Shown here piece by piece: positions 11,833-23,290 of a stretch of DNA of 64,000 nt. Each line of letters opens with the position of its first letter. The stretch's first letter is position 1. A program made the translations under genes and the position numbers. The DNA is from Diadophis punctatus similis (lineage: Eukaryota; Chordata; Lepidosauria; Squamata; Dipsadidae). The notes beneath the pieces were generated by a model. That model was not told the origin of the DNA. It ran no database searches and saw only the letters and a program-made list of their open reading frames with translations. The stretch is taken from the NCBI GenBank assembly GCA_023053685.1, contig JALIGW010000001.1:229300434-229364433 (forward strand). The letters run 5' to 3'.

Positions 11833-11840
11833 ACTTAAAT

Positions 11841-12980
11841 TGTTTCTTGGCCGCCTTTTTAGACCACTCTCTTCCCACAATGACTTAACAAAAAACAAAC
11901 AAACCCAAAAGAGGAACATACAGTATTAAAGATAAACAACTTAAAATAAAATCAGTTCCAATAAAATACCATTTGAAAGTACACACTGGTAAAAAGATAC
12001 TGTTCAAATTTTCCATTAAAAGCCAGGAAAAATATTTTAATCCCATATTCCTGAAAAGCTGCCAGCGATGAGGACAACTATATGCCTTTCAGCAGGAGAG
12101 ACCTTTCTTAATACCTACTAACTTCACTGATTTGATGATTGGACCATAGATAGGGACATACATTTCTTCAGGCTAAAGGTATCTTTTCTCCCTAGACAAT
12201 GACTTTATCATCTAATGATAAGATCTCCATAGATCAAATTGTAATCAGCAGAAATGTTTTACTTTAGAATACAATTAATACTCCTGGAATAGACTTTGTC
12301 GCGTAATGTGATGCCAACCCTTATTTTTATTTCCCCAATAGTCACATCTTCAGATTTGTGGATCTTATTATAATGCTGACACTGGCATTTGTGTGATTAG
12401 TGCTGAAAATTACAGATTCATTCCAATTTAGCATGGGCTTTATTGCTCTTAATTAAGGAGAGAAACATGAAAACTGTGATGACATTTTAATTATCAAAAT
12501 GCAATACTATTTGCATATTTTCTTTAAAAAAATTATACATCTGCTGGATTCAGTCTCTGGATCCATTACAAGCAACTGATTAATGCTGAATGCTACGTTT
12601 TCTTGGCTGTAGCCCTGAAACCTGTTAACTCTAGTTAACTATCAAATATAAGTTAAAAGAAAAGAATATTCTAGACCCTAGGTTATAGAATAGTATCAGC
12701 TATTGTGGAAAATCTAGGTTATTTTTACTTTGCTATTTATTAATTATCATTATGATAGAAACATAGCCTTGCACAAAAGCGACAGAAATGAATACACTTG
12801 CTTGTTCAATGACCAACTATTTTAAGGTGTTTAAATACGTCTTCTTAAGGTATGGGGACAATAGAAATCGTGGAATACGTAATTGCAACACTACTATTCA
12901 ACAGCTTGTACTTGTGCAAACAGCAAAGAAATCAGACATGCCAAAGCATGTTAGAAATAGAAGCTGTATTGAACAGCCCT

Positions 12981-12981
<1 letters not shown>
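11841..12981. other. Unique sequence, part CNE-like
   Basis: No exon seen. About 12350-12530 is dense in homeodomain-type TAATTA sites and has an octamer-like ATTTGCAT (about 12510-12517), a texture often seen in conserved vertebrate enhancers. This is an impression only. Confidence 0.3.

Positions 12982-13040
<59 letters not shown>
12982..13040. repeat. (CA)n microsatellite
   Basis: About 29 uninterrupted CA units; the His/Thr-rich and Cys/Val-rich open frames across it are artefacts of the array. Confidence 0.98.
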
Positions 13041-13044
<4 letters not shown>

Positions 13045-13961
13045 AAATCAGATACTAATATATAATTCTTTGTATATACTGTGGGAAAGGAATCAAACCT
13101 TCCCTGCCATTCAATCTTCCCTGGTTCCTCACGTCCCAACTTCCCATTTCCAGGGCAAAAGGTGAGAAATTACACTAGAACAAAAAATAACAAACTTGAC
13201 ACAGAGGTTGAAATTGGCTAAAGGTGGCAGCTCATTGTGGGTGCCTGGATGGGGGACAACAGGCATGGAGCCCCAAGATCCAGGACTTTAACATCTTTAG
13301 TTTTGGATGGGGTGGCACTACCTGGTACTTTCTCTGTATTGTGTTCTCGGAAATAAACTTCACCTCTGCTTCAAGAAACTGCTGATGTTCTGCATTCTTT
13401 TTCTTGTTCCGGTTCAGAACAAACCAGATTTCTTTCTAACAATATTCCATGCAGACTGGCATACAGAAATACCACATTTATTTATATATCTCAGAATCCT
13501 GGAAGAAACCAATTAGATCAACGGAGAAAAAGGTATGCAAAAGTATTAGAACATCCCTTTAAAGTAGAGATGACAAATATATACCAGTACCAATCTTCCT
13601 TAATTTTTTAAAAGCAAAAATAATTAAGTGAATGGTAGGTCTCAAGCGAATGTGCGTAAGTCACTCAAGCTAGAAAAATAAGACTTCTGAGAGCACATTC
13701 CCTGTCCCTAAAAACATTTTATATCACTGAGCCTAGAACCAGAAATGGTCCTGTACAGGCTCAGCTAGGCAGACAATATCTAACTCTTTCTCACCGTTGG
13801 ACTTTCATCTGCTCTGATTATATCTTAGCTTAAGAGAAGGAAGCCGAAGTCAATTTTTGGTAAGGATGGGGAAAAATAGGACCAAAGCAGAAATTTGTGA
13901 GAGACCAGCACTCCAAGATTATCAAGAAGCCTGTGAATTCTCTTCTGACACTCTTGTAGTA
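13041..13961. other. Unique sequence
   Basis: No gene or clear repeat seen. Confidence 0.4.
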
Positions 13962-14366
13962 CAGATATTTCTCAACTTATAACCGGTCTCCTGGTGACCG
14001 TTCAAATTTACAATGAATTTCCCCAGGGGTACTTAGGACACCATTCCAAAGTTCCGACAGCTGCCCCCTCCCCCAAAGCCATGTGACTACAAGTTGGGTG
14101 TTCGGCAACTGGCCCACATTTATGGCAATTTGCAGCATCCTTTGGTCACATAACTGTGTTTTACATTTTTGATGAAAATTTCTGTTTTCAGCAAAACTGG
14201 CCCATAGCAAACAATTGGTTCACTAAATGAACCGTGGCATTCATTTAACAACTGCCGCAAAAGGAGTCATAAAATTAGGTCGGTCACGTAGGTGACCTGC
14301 TTTACACCCATCAAGACTTAGGACTTTGATGGGCAGGTTACAGTCATAACTTAAGGACTGCCTCAA
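13962..14366. mobile_element. Tc1/mariner-like MITE, diverged
   Basis: Begins after a TA with CAGATATTTCTCAACTTATA and ends in ACTTAAGGACTGCCT, both diverged forms of the CAGGTAGTCC terminus. The right end is approximate. No ORF. Confidence 0.65.
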
Positions 14367-15781
14367 TACACAACATACTGGTAAAGCGTTTGGTCAAGCA
14401 ACAATAAAATGGTGCTTTTCTGGATAATGCTGTACTCCAAGTTGCATTTCTATTTCTAACCACTTTGAAATATTTTTTTTAACTGTCTGGAAAGTTCTGT
14501 TCTGAAATTGTAATCACTAATAGAAAAAAATTGATTGACTGACTCACATCTGTGCATATACTTGCAAACTGAGTCAACCAATTCCAAGTTGCTAAGAGCC
14601 CTTATAAATCTGAAACAGACTCTGAATGTTGATTATGAATAGATACGTCTAACATAGCAGCATTGATTTCAGCCTAGTTTTAAAGGCCTCAAGCAAAGTG
14701 GAGAATGGTTTGAGCACGTATAAGAAATTCTGTTCCATTGTCTTGAATAATTCCTTATTTTATTGAGCAGCTCTTGGTTTGCAATGATAGCCATATATGC
14801 ATTATTAAATGCATATATCGAAACGGAAAACATGAGAAACAGATTTGCATTTGCTTCTTTATGGATAGATGGAAATACATGCAGAATTATTTGTCTTGAA
14901 AGAAAAATGCAAAACATTTCACACAATAAGGAAAAATAAAGAAGTTACCCATGGGTCGAATCAAGTTAGGGTTCAGAGGCTTAGTGTTGATGGGAATCTA
15001 TAAGGATCCATGTTCTTCCTTCAAACAATTCCCTGTCTTTAAAAATGGACTAGAGAAGCTTTCTGATTCAGTGCAACTTCAAACAGAAATTTATATTCTG
15101 CGAAGTAGAATAAGTGTGCTATTTGACTTTGCCATTACACTGCATAAATTTCTCCCAGCCATACCAACTCATCTGAGGTTTGATCTAAGGGGGAAAAAAT
15201 GGTACTTGGGAAGCCACCTGAATTTAAAAAAGGACTGCTCACACGCAAACTACCTGGCTTTATTTGGAGTTATTCTAAAGTTCAAACAATGTTATGTTAG
15301 TTTTGTTAATGTTAACATGAAAATTAAGATAGCATTGTTAACCCTGCCATTTCTTGAATTTCATTTGTTCATTTGAAACTAAAATGTAAGAAACTCCTTT
15401 CCCCCAAGTATGTTCAAAAAACTGTACATGTTGAGAGGTTTTAAGCTTTCCTTCTTAGCTATTTCTCGCTTCTGTGTTGTGATCTCTACCAGGCTCCCAG
15501 AGGTTTACTTTTAATTAAGTTACCTTTTTTTTAAAAAAAAAAAAGCAGTAATTTGAAATTTGAATGATGTAACTTGATTCTTAGCAACAATCGTGTAGCA
15601 TCAGGAGAATATTCTTTGCACCCATGACAGCTGTGGTCCATTTATGTGGAGAGAGCAAATTATAAATGCTTCCGCAATTGCTCTGATGCACTGAATTCAT
15701 TTGTTGCATAATCTTAGGTAAGGAGGAATTACATAATAATTTATAATTTATACAATAGGATGCTTGAACACTTCCTTATCA
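14367..15781. other. Unique sequence
   Basis: A 141-codon open frame at 14951-15376 (plus) has no recognisable domain or splice context. About 15590-15720 looks CNE-like. No repeats recognised. Confidence 0.35.
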
Positions 15782-16510
15782 CAGGTAGCCCTCAGCTTAC
15801 AAACATTCGTTTAATGACCGTTTGAAGTTACACTGAAAAAGTAACTTATGACCATTTTTTCCACACTTATGACCATTGCAACACCTCCATGGTTACAGGG
15901 AAAAGCATCAAAATTCGGACACTTGGCTCATATTTATGACAGTTGCTGTCAGGCAGTGATTTTTATATTGCCTGTTATATGTATATGCAGGGAGCTGCAT
16001 CCCTATTCATTATAATGGTTTATTCCAGAGCACGTGATTGATATGTTCTTGTACGCATGTGCACATTCCTTTCTCCGTTCTCTCCTTCTGTTCCTAGCTT
16101 CTATCGAAGCAAGACGTGCTTTTTTGTATTAGAGATGTAGAATAATGAGGATTTATTGTTTTGTATCGAAATAAATATTTTTACTTAGACCTTTAAACTG
16201 CGGTTTCATTTCTAATGTCAGAATTCCGGGAAAAGATCCATTTTCGCCTTTAGTGAGAATTATTCTCATCTTGACAGTTGCAGTGTCCTGGGATCACGGG
16301 ATCACCTTTTGTGACCTTCTGACAAGCAAGTAAAGTTAACAGAGAAGCCAGATTCACTTAACAAGAATGATACTAACTTAATAACTGCAGTGATTCACTT
16401 AACAACTGTAGCAAGAAAGGTTGTAAAACGGGATAAAAGTCACTTAACAAATGTCTTGCTTAGCAATGGAAATGGGCTCATTTTTAGTTCATAACTCAAG
16501 GACTACCTTC
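15782..16510. mobile_element. Tc1/mariner-like MITE split by solo LTR
   Basis: Left end CAGGTAGCCCTCAGCTTAC; right end CTCAAGGACTACCTTC followed by TA. Without the nested LTR the element is about 394 bp, close to the 389 bp of the intact copy at 55627-56015. Confidence 0.8.
15947..16276 (+). mobile_element. Solo LTR, 330 bp, TSD GTTGC
   Basis: Begins TGTCAGGCAGTG and ends CATCTTGACA, so its edges are TGTCA/TGACA. Exact 5-bp duplications GTTGC flank it (15942-15946 and 16277-16281), and it sits cleanly inside the mariner-like MITE. An AATAAA signal lies near 16171-16176, and an AT-rich TATA-like stretch lies near the left end. No internal retroviral or gypsy region remains, so it is the product of LTR-LTR recombination. 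A 5-bp duplication fits Ty3/gypsy, Bel-Pao or some ERVs; class cannot be decided from the LTR alone. Confidence 0.85.
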
Positions 16511-16594
16511 TATACTATTGAAAAAGTGAGAGGTGTTAGGAACAGTTGACTTCTAACATTGACTCTCAAATTCTATAAGCCCTTATAAAAAAAT

Positions 16595-16825
16595 CAGTGG
16601 TTCTCAACCTGGGGGTCGTGACCCCTTTGGGGGTCGAACGACCTTTTCACAGAGGTCGGGAGACTTCACCCGGACACCGCCATTTGGGTTCTTTTACCCT
16701 CTGCGCATGCGCAGAACGCTTTGTGCATGCGCAGAGGGTAAAAGAACCTAAATGGCGGCGGCGGGTTGGGTCGTGGTGGGGGTGCGGGGCATGGGTAACG
16801 GCATTAGGAAGGTTGAGAACCACTG
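16595..16825. mobile_element. hAT MITE, 231 bp, with NRF1-like hairpin
   Basis: Termini CAGTGGTTCTCAACCTGGGG and AGGTTGAGAACCACTG. The core is a hairpin whose arms contain TTCTTTTACCCTCTGC and its complement, with a perfect TGCGCATGCGCA near the loop (16702-16713). No matching 8-bp duplication is visible. Same family as 18308-19028 and 57972-58207. Confidence 0.85.
16702..16713. promoter_or_regulatory. NRF1-type palindrome
   Basis: TGCGCATGCGCA matches the palindromic consensus of nuclear respiratory factor 1. It is carried by the MITE; use as a binding site is inference. Confidence 0.5.
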
Positions 16826-17655
16826 CTTATATGATCCATCTCTGACCTAACCATAGATTACACTTGTGGAAATGCATATGAGGGAAAGGCTACTGCTATG
16901 GAAGATAAAATTTATATATATAAGGACAGTCTTGGGGTCTAGAAAATAAAATATATTTTTTTTTGAAAAAAATGGAAGATGGGGATCAAATAAACATTTC
17001 AGCCTTGTCATCGGTATATGAGTCATATAATCGGTATATGAGGTAAATGAGTCATCGGTATATCTGTTAGGGAGTCCAACTCCCATTTTAATACATTCAG
17101 CCATAAATAAGAGCTGGAATAACCTTGCCTAGTTTCCAAGATTTTGTGAAGCTAGCCTTTTTCCTGATATTAAATGCAACTCATGAGGCTCTGGTTCATC
17201 AGCTGTATGCTGCTGTTAGGGGCTTCACATAGTACTTAAGCAGGAGGTCACTGAAAAAGGTAACCCACTCTCTTTGCCCTGAACATCAATTAAACTCTAT
17301 CCACTCAAGAGAGAAAAACAATCTCTTTCTTACACACATCTATCTTCAAGATGCCACCCAGACACTTTATCATTCTCTCAGGTTGGTTTTTTTTTTAACA
17401 ATTAAACAAATGGATACATTAAGGATAGAATTTTTGGGGGTCCTTTTTCTGTTAGAGTTGTCCTTTTTATTAGTTTATAATACAAAACACATAAATATAC
17501 AAAAACAAATAATAGGAAAAAACAGGAGAGAGAGAAAGGGAAGGGAAAAGTGTAGAAAAGAAGGGAAAAAGAAAGAAAAGGCATTGACTTCCAACTCCCT
17601 TTGGTGCAGTAGAATAAGATAACAACATCAAACCTCAACTTTTTACTTTTACATA
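16826..17655. other. Unique sequence, possible L1 tail
   Basis: Near 17455-17600 an A-rich block with TTTTATTAGTTTATAATAC resembles the 3' end of an L1-type element (minus), but I cannot confirm it. Otherwise nothing recognised. Confidence 0.3.
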
Positions 17656-17830
17656 ATTTATTTATTTATTTATTTATTTATGGTTTCTTATATGCCGCCC
17701 CACTCCCGAGGGACTCAGGGCGGCTTACAACACAGGAAAAATACAAGAAAACCAATAAATTCAATTTAAAATCAAAATATAAAAATTAAAAATTTCAATA
17801 TAAAAGCACCATTCAACCGCCAGACATAAT
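17656..17830 (-). mobile_element. 5'-truncated L2/CR1 LINE 3' end
   Basis: (TTTA)n at about 17656-17681 followed by TATGCCGCCCCACTCCCGAG closely matches the 3' end of the element at 38-4540; homology continues to a CATTCAACC block and stops near 17830. Non-coding. Confidence 0.85.
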
Positions 17831-18307
17831 AGTAATATAAACTAGCCATTTCTATAAAAGCTTTCACCTACTTGGCAGCAGGCATTTATTCAACATTTAT
17901 CTAAATGAAGTGTGTCATTATTTGTAGGAAGAAGCACCCAACGTTACATTAAAGTATAAGAATGCCAATCAATTTTGAATGATCTTAAATGACTTTTGTT
18001 TTTTTTTTTCCAGGTAAACTTGAAAGTAACGTAAACCTTCCTTCAAATTGAGCTCATCTCCTGGTTGTTTAATGGATGCATCCATGTAGTTTTCTTGGCA
18101 ATTATAAAGTTGTTTTCAGAAACCTTGCCTAGTACATTCTCTTTCTCCTTCAAAATCTGTCTAGAATGGCATTTCCTTTAGGCTAGAAGCTGCCACTTAG
18201 CTGGGCTTGAGAATTATGATTTCTTTTAAAACAATATCAATATGAAATGTGTTAGTTTTGAAACTCAACTGAGCTACAGCAAACTTGTTTGTTTACATGG
18301 TATAGAC

Positions 18308-19028
18308 CAGCGGTTCCCAACCTGGGGGTCGGGACCCCTTTGGGGGTCGAACGACCATTTCCCAGGGGTCGCCCTGGCATCCTCAGCTCCCCCCCACTGC
18401 CACAAGCCTGCCCTTATCGCGCCCCAGAACCCGTGCCCCCGCCGCCGCAATTTGGGTTCTTTTACCCTCTGCGCATGCGCAAAGCATTCTGCATGCGCAG
18501 AGAGCAAAAGAACTCAAATGGCAGCATCCAGGCGGGCAGGGGAAGCGGGCGGGGAAAGGCCCGTGCTGCGTCCGCCACCGGCTCCATCGGCTCTAAGACA
18601 ACTGACAGGAAAGAACGAACCAGGAGCATTTTACCCCTGCGAAAGGCGTGCGCGACTTTGGCAGGGCCGGGACAGGAGGTTGCCCGGAGAGAGCCATACC
18701 CTTCGCCCGGAACACTACAGGTAGATGGGAGAGACTCTGCGAAAGGGGTGGCTCACTGCAGGCAACCGCCTGTCCCGGCCCTGCCAAAGTTACGCACGCC
18801 TTTCACGATGAGGCTCGAAAAGCTCCCAGAGGCAACACGCGAAGCGAGCGGAGACCTCGCCCGGATCTGGAGACTTGGCCCGGACGCTGCCATTTGGGTT
18901 CTTTTACCCTCTGAGCATGCGCAAAGCGTGCTGCGCAGCGGGTAAAAGAACCCAAATGGTGGCTGCGGGGTGGGTCACGGTGGGGGCACAGGGGCGGGTC
19001 ACGACATTAGGAAGGTTGGGAACCGCTG
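18308..19028. mobile_element. Enlarged hAT element, two hairpins, perfect TSD
   Basis: Termini CAGCGGTTCCCAACCTGGGG and AGGTTGGGAACCGCTG are bounded by perfect 8-bp copies GTATAGAC (18300-18307, 19029-19036). At 721 bp it is about three times its relatives. It holds the family hairpin twice (about 18446-18522 and 18886-18962) and between them a further palindrome with 44-bp arms (18641-18684, 18761-18804) around a 76-bp loop. The open frames over it (up to 218 codons) follow the GC-rich inverted repeats and resemble no transposase. Confidence 0.88.
18470..18481. promoter_or_regulatory. NRF1-type palindrome
   Basis: Perfect TGCGCATGCGCA in the first hairpin; the second hairpin has a decayed version (GAGCATGCGCAA). 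Confidence 0.45.
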
Positions 19029-19036
19029 GTATAGAC

Positions 19037-19640
19037 CATTCCTCCAGTCACTCCCCTATTGCAAACAGAAGTTTTTATCATTAAAAACAACTGAAAAATA
19101 CTACACATAGTAAGAATATAATCAGAATAACTCTGGAAACAATAGAGACACCTCTTAATCCAGATCAATTATTTTTAACTAATATATACATAAGAACAAA
19201 TCAGCTGCCTAATCTCATCCATTTTATACTAATTTACATGTCAGTTAAAACGTCTGCAGGAAATGACTAAATTTGTGACACTGCTCCTTTTTCTAAAACA
19301 TATCGATTAAGTAATCAAGAGTTAAGACTTTATTGATAGGCCAATTAAGAGATGAAAAACCTCTTTTGCAATGAATAATGAATAAGGATGCTTTAACTTT
19401 CTTAGGAAATTGTCCCTGGCAAAGAGATACTGAATTGTTTCTCCACTTTCTATCAACGCAACTCCAAACACAGGACTTAACGGAATTTGTTATTTCAAGA
19501 GTTCGTAATAATGTAGTTTATTGTAAAAAAGAGTTTAATAGAGTAGTTAGGGGGAAAAGCAATAAATCCTTCTTGATCTTTTTCACATTGGCCACACACT
19601 CTTACGAATTAAAATATGACTGATAAAAATCAAAAATAGA
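19037..19640. other. Unique sequence
   Basis: An 81-codon open frame at 19378-19623 has no recognisable features. No repeat seen. Confidence 0.35.
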
Positions 19641-19844
19641 AATAGCAATAGCACTTAGACATATATACCGCTTCACAGTGCTTTGCAACCCTCTATAAGC
19701 AGTTTACAGAGTCAGCATATTGCCCCCAACAATCTGGGTCCTCATTTCAATGACCTCAGTAGGATGGAAGGCTGAGTCAACCTTGAGCCAATTGGCAGAA
19801 TTAGGCTGCAATACTGCATTCTAACCACTGGGCCATCATGGCTC
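19641..19844 (-). mobile_element. tRNA-derived SINE, minus strand
   Basis: Same family as 54465-54698. On the minus strand it starts GAGCCATGATGG, has a diverged promoter region, a core containing GTTGACTCAGCCTTCCATCC and ends in a GCTATTGCTATT-type tail. The 3' part (GCGGTATAT context) resembles L2-type tails, suggesting mobilisation by an L2 LINE. Confidence 0.75.
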
Positions 19845-21694
19845 AGTGGTTAAAAATGAAGATGGAATTAACTTTGGTATCTCATGGAAGAAGTGTGAGA
19901 ATACAGAACAAGGATTACTGGAAAATCTACTGCTGTTTTGTACTAAGTCTCTTGTTCTCTTCATACAATACATAGGCATTACTGTCCTTGGGGTATCTGA
20001 ATAGGGAAGAAAGGGACTTAACATATAGAAATGGTTGTGTTAGGCAAGGAGAAAGCAGCTGAAGTCTGTATTCAATTGCTGTATCAAGATATTCCAAGGT
20101 CCATAGAGTCAGAAGAACTTCATTTTGAGTATTGGAAGAGAGAATGGAAGAGAAAACTTTAAAACCACTGAAGAAGTAGAAGATTTAGGAAGCCAGAAGT
20201 ACGGAGATAATAGCAGGAAAAATTCAGCTGGAACATTAATAGGAAAAGTATTTTTGCTGCTTTTTTCAGTTTAGTTTCTTCTGCATAATATGTCCTCCTA
20301 TAATTCTTAAGTAATATAAGCCAGATAGAGTTATTCTTGTGATTGAGTCTTCAAACAAACTGGTAGATAAATGAAAGCAGATCATTTTATTTCAGGACTT
20401 GGAATGCTATTACTAATCATTAGTTTGAGTTCTGAAGTGCTGTTTTAACATCTACTGTACACAACTAAAAATTATTTTTATTAAGCTTGTATGTTGCCCA
20501 TTTTTCCAGTTGCAACTCTAGAGGCACAACTAAAATATAAAGAGGAAAATGATTCTGTTTTTCCCATCAAAACAGAGATCATACAAGTGTGAAGATTCAA
20601 AGTCTTATTTGAATTTTGTGTTATTAATTATTATTATTTTTAGAAAAAGTAGATCAACCAGACATGGAAATTTATTACAGGAAAGAAGAGAACATGCTAA
20701 GATGTAAACTGCTTTTTCCCCTTAACATACTAGCATATTAGATATAGTAGAAATATACCTGTTTATTCTATCCCATAAACTGGTAATCTAGAAACAATAA
20801 GGCATTGTATTCTTTAAAATATTTTATTTCATAGTAGTACTATTTATTAAGCTAGACATAGATTGAGATTTGCAAATATAAGTATTGTTTAATTTATTCC
20901 TCCTTCTTTTACCACATCGCCAGGTGGAGGTAAAAATGCAATTTCAATCAGTAGTTAGTGGATTTCTAGCTTGAATTTTAATGTAAAATAAGGAATGCAA
21001 TTAAAAAAAATTCCTTGCTACACAGAAATCAGAGTTTGAAATTAAATTTGTATAGCAGCTAAGTTTATTTTAAATTACAACTCCTGGTTAACACATACTG
21101 AGATGCATAAAAAAAGAGACAAATGCCATAAGATCCACAAGTATGGCAAATTTCCAATTTGCTTTTGTTATTCCTCTACTACAAAAACTCTGACCTCATT
21201 GTTTTGATCATCTTGCAGCAAGTGAAAGGTTTTTTGTTTTTTGTTTTTGCTTTTACTGATACTACCTGGCTAATTACTGGATCTATTGATTAGAAATAAA
21301 GATTGCAGAAAATACTGAAGAAGAAAGAAAATCATTAAAGCTTCATGTTCACTGCATGGTATCTCTGCTGACTGTAACTAGCAATTATGAATGTTTTTAC
21401 TTGAAAATAGAAAAAGATATGAAACAGGATATCTGTGATGCCAAGATAAAGAGTTACAATAAGATGCCAAAAGATCTCCTGGTTCCCCAGTGTAGCACCT
21501 GAGAAAAACAATGTGCCCGTGATGAACTCTTTAGCACCTAGGAATATCTGTGTCCTATATAATTCTATTTTTAATTTTATATTCTTTGCTTGCTGGTATA
21601 GAGATGTTTTGTGATTGGTCGCCTCCTATCATGTTAACCATTGTGTGTGAGCACTCTCAGAATTCCAAGTGTTCCCATTACTCTAAAAAGTTTC
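19845..21694. other. Unique AT-rich sequence
   Basis: No gene, exon or transposon end recognised over 1.85 kb; open frames are short. Confidence 0.4.
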
Positions 21695-21843
21695 GGGACG
21701 TTGGTACTCACCTGTGAGACGTCCTTTCTCGTAGGGTGGAGCTAGCCTCCAAGGAATGGGTTAAATCAGCCCTCTAGCCAATAGGACCGAGTCTTAAAAA
21801 AGGTATAAATAGTGCCCTCTGAGATTGGCACTCCCTCTTTTGA
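21695..21843. repeat. DIRS left inverted terminal repeat
   Basis: The outer roughly 40 bp are specific to this end and recur inverted in the internal complementary region. From about 21737 to 21843 it is the inverse of the right repeat. It contains a CCAAT motif (21778-21782) and TATAAATA (21804-21811) pointing rightward, so antisense transcription from this end is possible. Confidence 0.92.
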
Positions 21844-22030
21844 TCGAGGGGCAAAGACAGACTCAAATGTGCTTTTCCAAAGAACCAGACAATTTATTAA
21901 CTATGTACAACCAATATGCAGAGAAGGTAAGAACTATATACAGAGGGAACATGTCCCGGATCAGAGAATTGATAACTATGTACAGTATAAAAGAAGCAGA
22001 GCGCCCAGCCAGCCCCTAATGAGGGAGGGA

Positions 22031-22127
22031 CTTGGAGGCTAGCTCCACCCTACGAGAAAGGACGTCTCACAGGTGAGTACCAACGTCCCTTCTCCATAGT
22101 GGGTGGAGCTAGCCTCCAAGGAATGGG
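22031..22127. repeat. DIRS internal complementary region
   Basis: 22031-22089 is the reverse complement of the extreme left end, and 22090-22127 is the reverse complement of the extreme right end. The junction falls at CGTCCC/TTCTCC. It lies just past the recombinase stop codon and presumably templates completion of the terminal repeats during replication. Confidence 0.92.
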
Positions 22128-22159
22128 ACATACCAAAGCTTGGCGTCCCTAGGGTGGGC

Positions 22160-23290
22160 TCAACTGACCTGGCTGGGAGGATCGCCTGCTGACAAGACCT
22201 GTCCCAGCACCCGCCGGCCAAATTCCGCCTCCTCGGAGGCGTAAGAGTCCAATTTGTAGTGCCGGATAAACGGCGTCAGGGAGGACCAGGTGGCCGCCCT
22301 ACAGACCTCAGATACCGAAACCCTAGCATTCCATGCGGCCGTGGTGGCAGCACTACGGGTAGAGTGTGCGGTTAAACCCGGTGGCTTGGGCAAGGACAAA
22401 TGTTTGTACGCCAGAGAAATGGCAGTCCGAATCCATCGTCCAATCGTAGCGGAGGAAGCCTTGCGCCCCTGAGAAGAGGGGCAGAATGTTACAAATAGAG
22501 TCTCCGTACGACGAAGGGCGGATGTGCGCTGCAGATAAATGCCAAGCGCTCGTTTAACGTCCAGCATATGCCATGCCCGTTCAGAGTCAGTGGACGGGTC
22601 CTGAAAGAACGCAGGTAGGATGACTTCCTGCGCTCTGTGAAAAGGCGTATTAACCTTAGGTACAAAAGCAGGATCTAGACGCAGAACCACCCTGTCGCTG
22701 TGGAAGACACACAGGTCGTCCCTCACGGAGAGAGCCGCGAGCTCCGATATTCTGCGTGCGGAAGTGATCGCCACAAGGAACGCCACCTTGTATGACAGAT
22801 GGGACAGGGGAACAGCGTCCAGGGGTTCAAAGGGGGCCACAGTCAAGGCGGATAATACCTTGACAAGGTCCCATGTTGGGAATCTGTGCACTACCTGTGG
22901 GCACAAGTTAGAAACCCCCTTCAGGAACTGTTTCAGAAGTGGGTGAGCAGACAAGGAGTCCAAGTTCGGGCAGGACAGAACGGTAGAAAGAGCTGCCACC
23001 TGTCTGCGTAGGGTATTAGGGGAAAGGCCCTTGGCGAGGCCCTGCCGCAGGAACTGGATAACATTGATGATCGAGAGTTCCACCGGTGAATAGCCCACCT
23101 GAGAGCACCAATGGCAGAATGTGCGCCAGGTGGTGTCGTAGATTCGTTCCGTCGACGGCCTCCTAGAGGCAAGCATAATCACAGAAAGATCGTCCGGAAC
23201 TAGGCGGTGTTGCAGAGTGATCCGCTCAAGCGCCAGGCGGTCAGTTGTAGCCAGTGCGGCTCTGGATGATGCACTGACCCCTGGGCAAGC
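22160..23290 (-). CDS. DIRS tyrosine recombinase (integrase)
   Basis: Recombinase that would integrate the circular DIRS DNA. The open frame extends from 23734, but roughly its first 150 codons overlap the preceding pol frame and read as a shadow, so I place the start near 23290; the exact start is unknown. In the 524-codon frame, the catalytic arginine is in SARRISELAAL (near 327), HSTRS supplies the His-x-x-Arg pair (H457, R460), and the nucleophile is the Tyr of FIRHYKLD (Y493), with a Trp near 483 before it. This is the R-H-R-Y set of the family. An N-terminal SAM-like DNA-binding part (about 195-280) precedes the catalytic domain. No stop interrupts it. Confidence 0.9.
   Translation of the reverse strand, partial: ACPGVSASSRAALATTDRLALERITLQHRLVPDDLSVIMLASRRPSTERIYDTTWRTFCHWCSQVGYSPVELSIINVIQFLRQGLAKGLSPNTLRRQVAALSTVLSCPNLDSLSAHPLLKQFLKGVSNLCPQVVHRFPTWDLVKVLSALTVAPFEPLDAVPLSHLSYKVAFLVAITSARRISELAALSVRDDLCVFHSDRVVLRLDPAFVPKVNTPFHRAQEVILPAFFQDPSTDSERAWHMLDVKRALGIYLQRTSALRRTETLFVTFCPSSQGRKASSATIGRWIRTAISLAYKHLSLPKPPGLTAHSTRSAATTAAWNARVSVSEVCRAATWSSLTPFIRHYKLDSYASEEAEFGRRVLGQVLSAGDPPSQVS

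Noticed and set aside
14951..15376. 141-codon plus frame
   Set aside because: No recognisable motifs or splice context.
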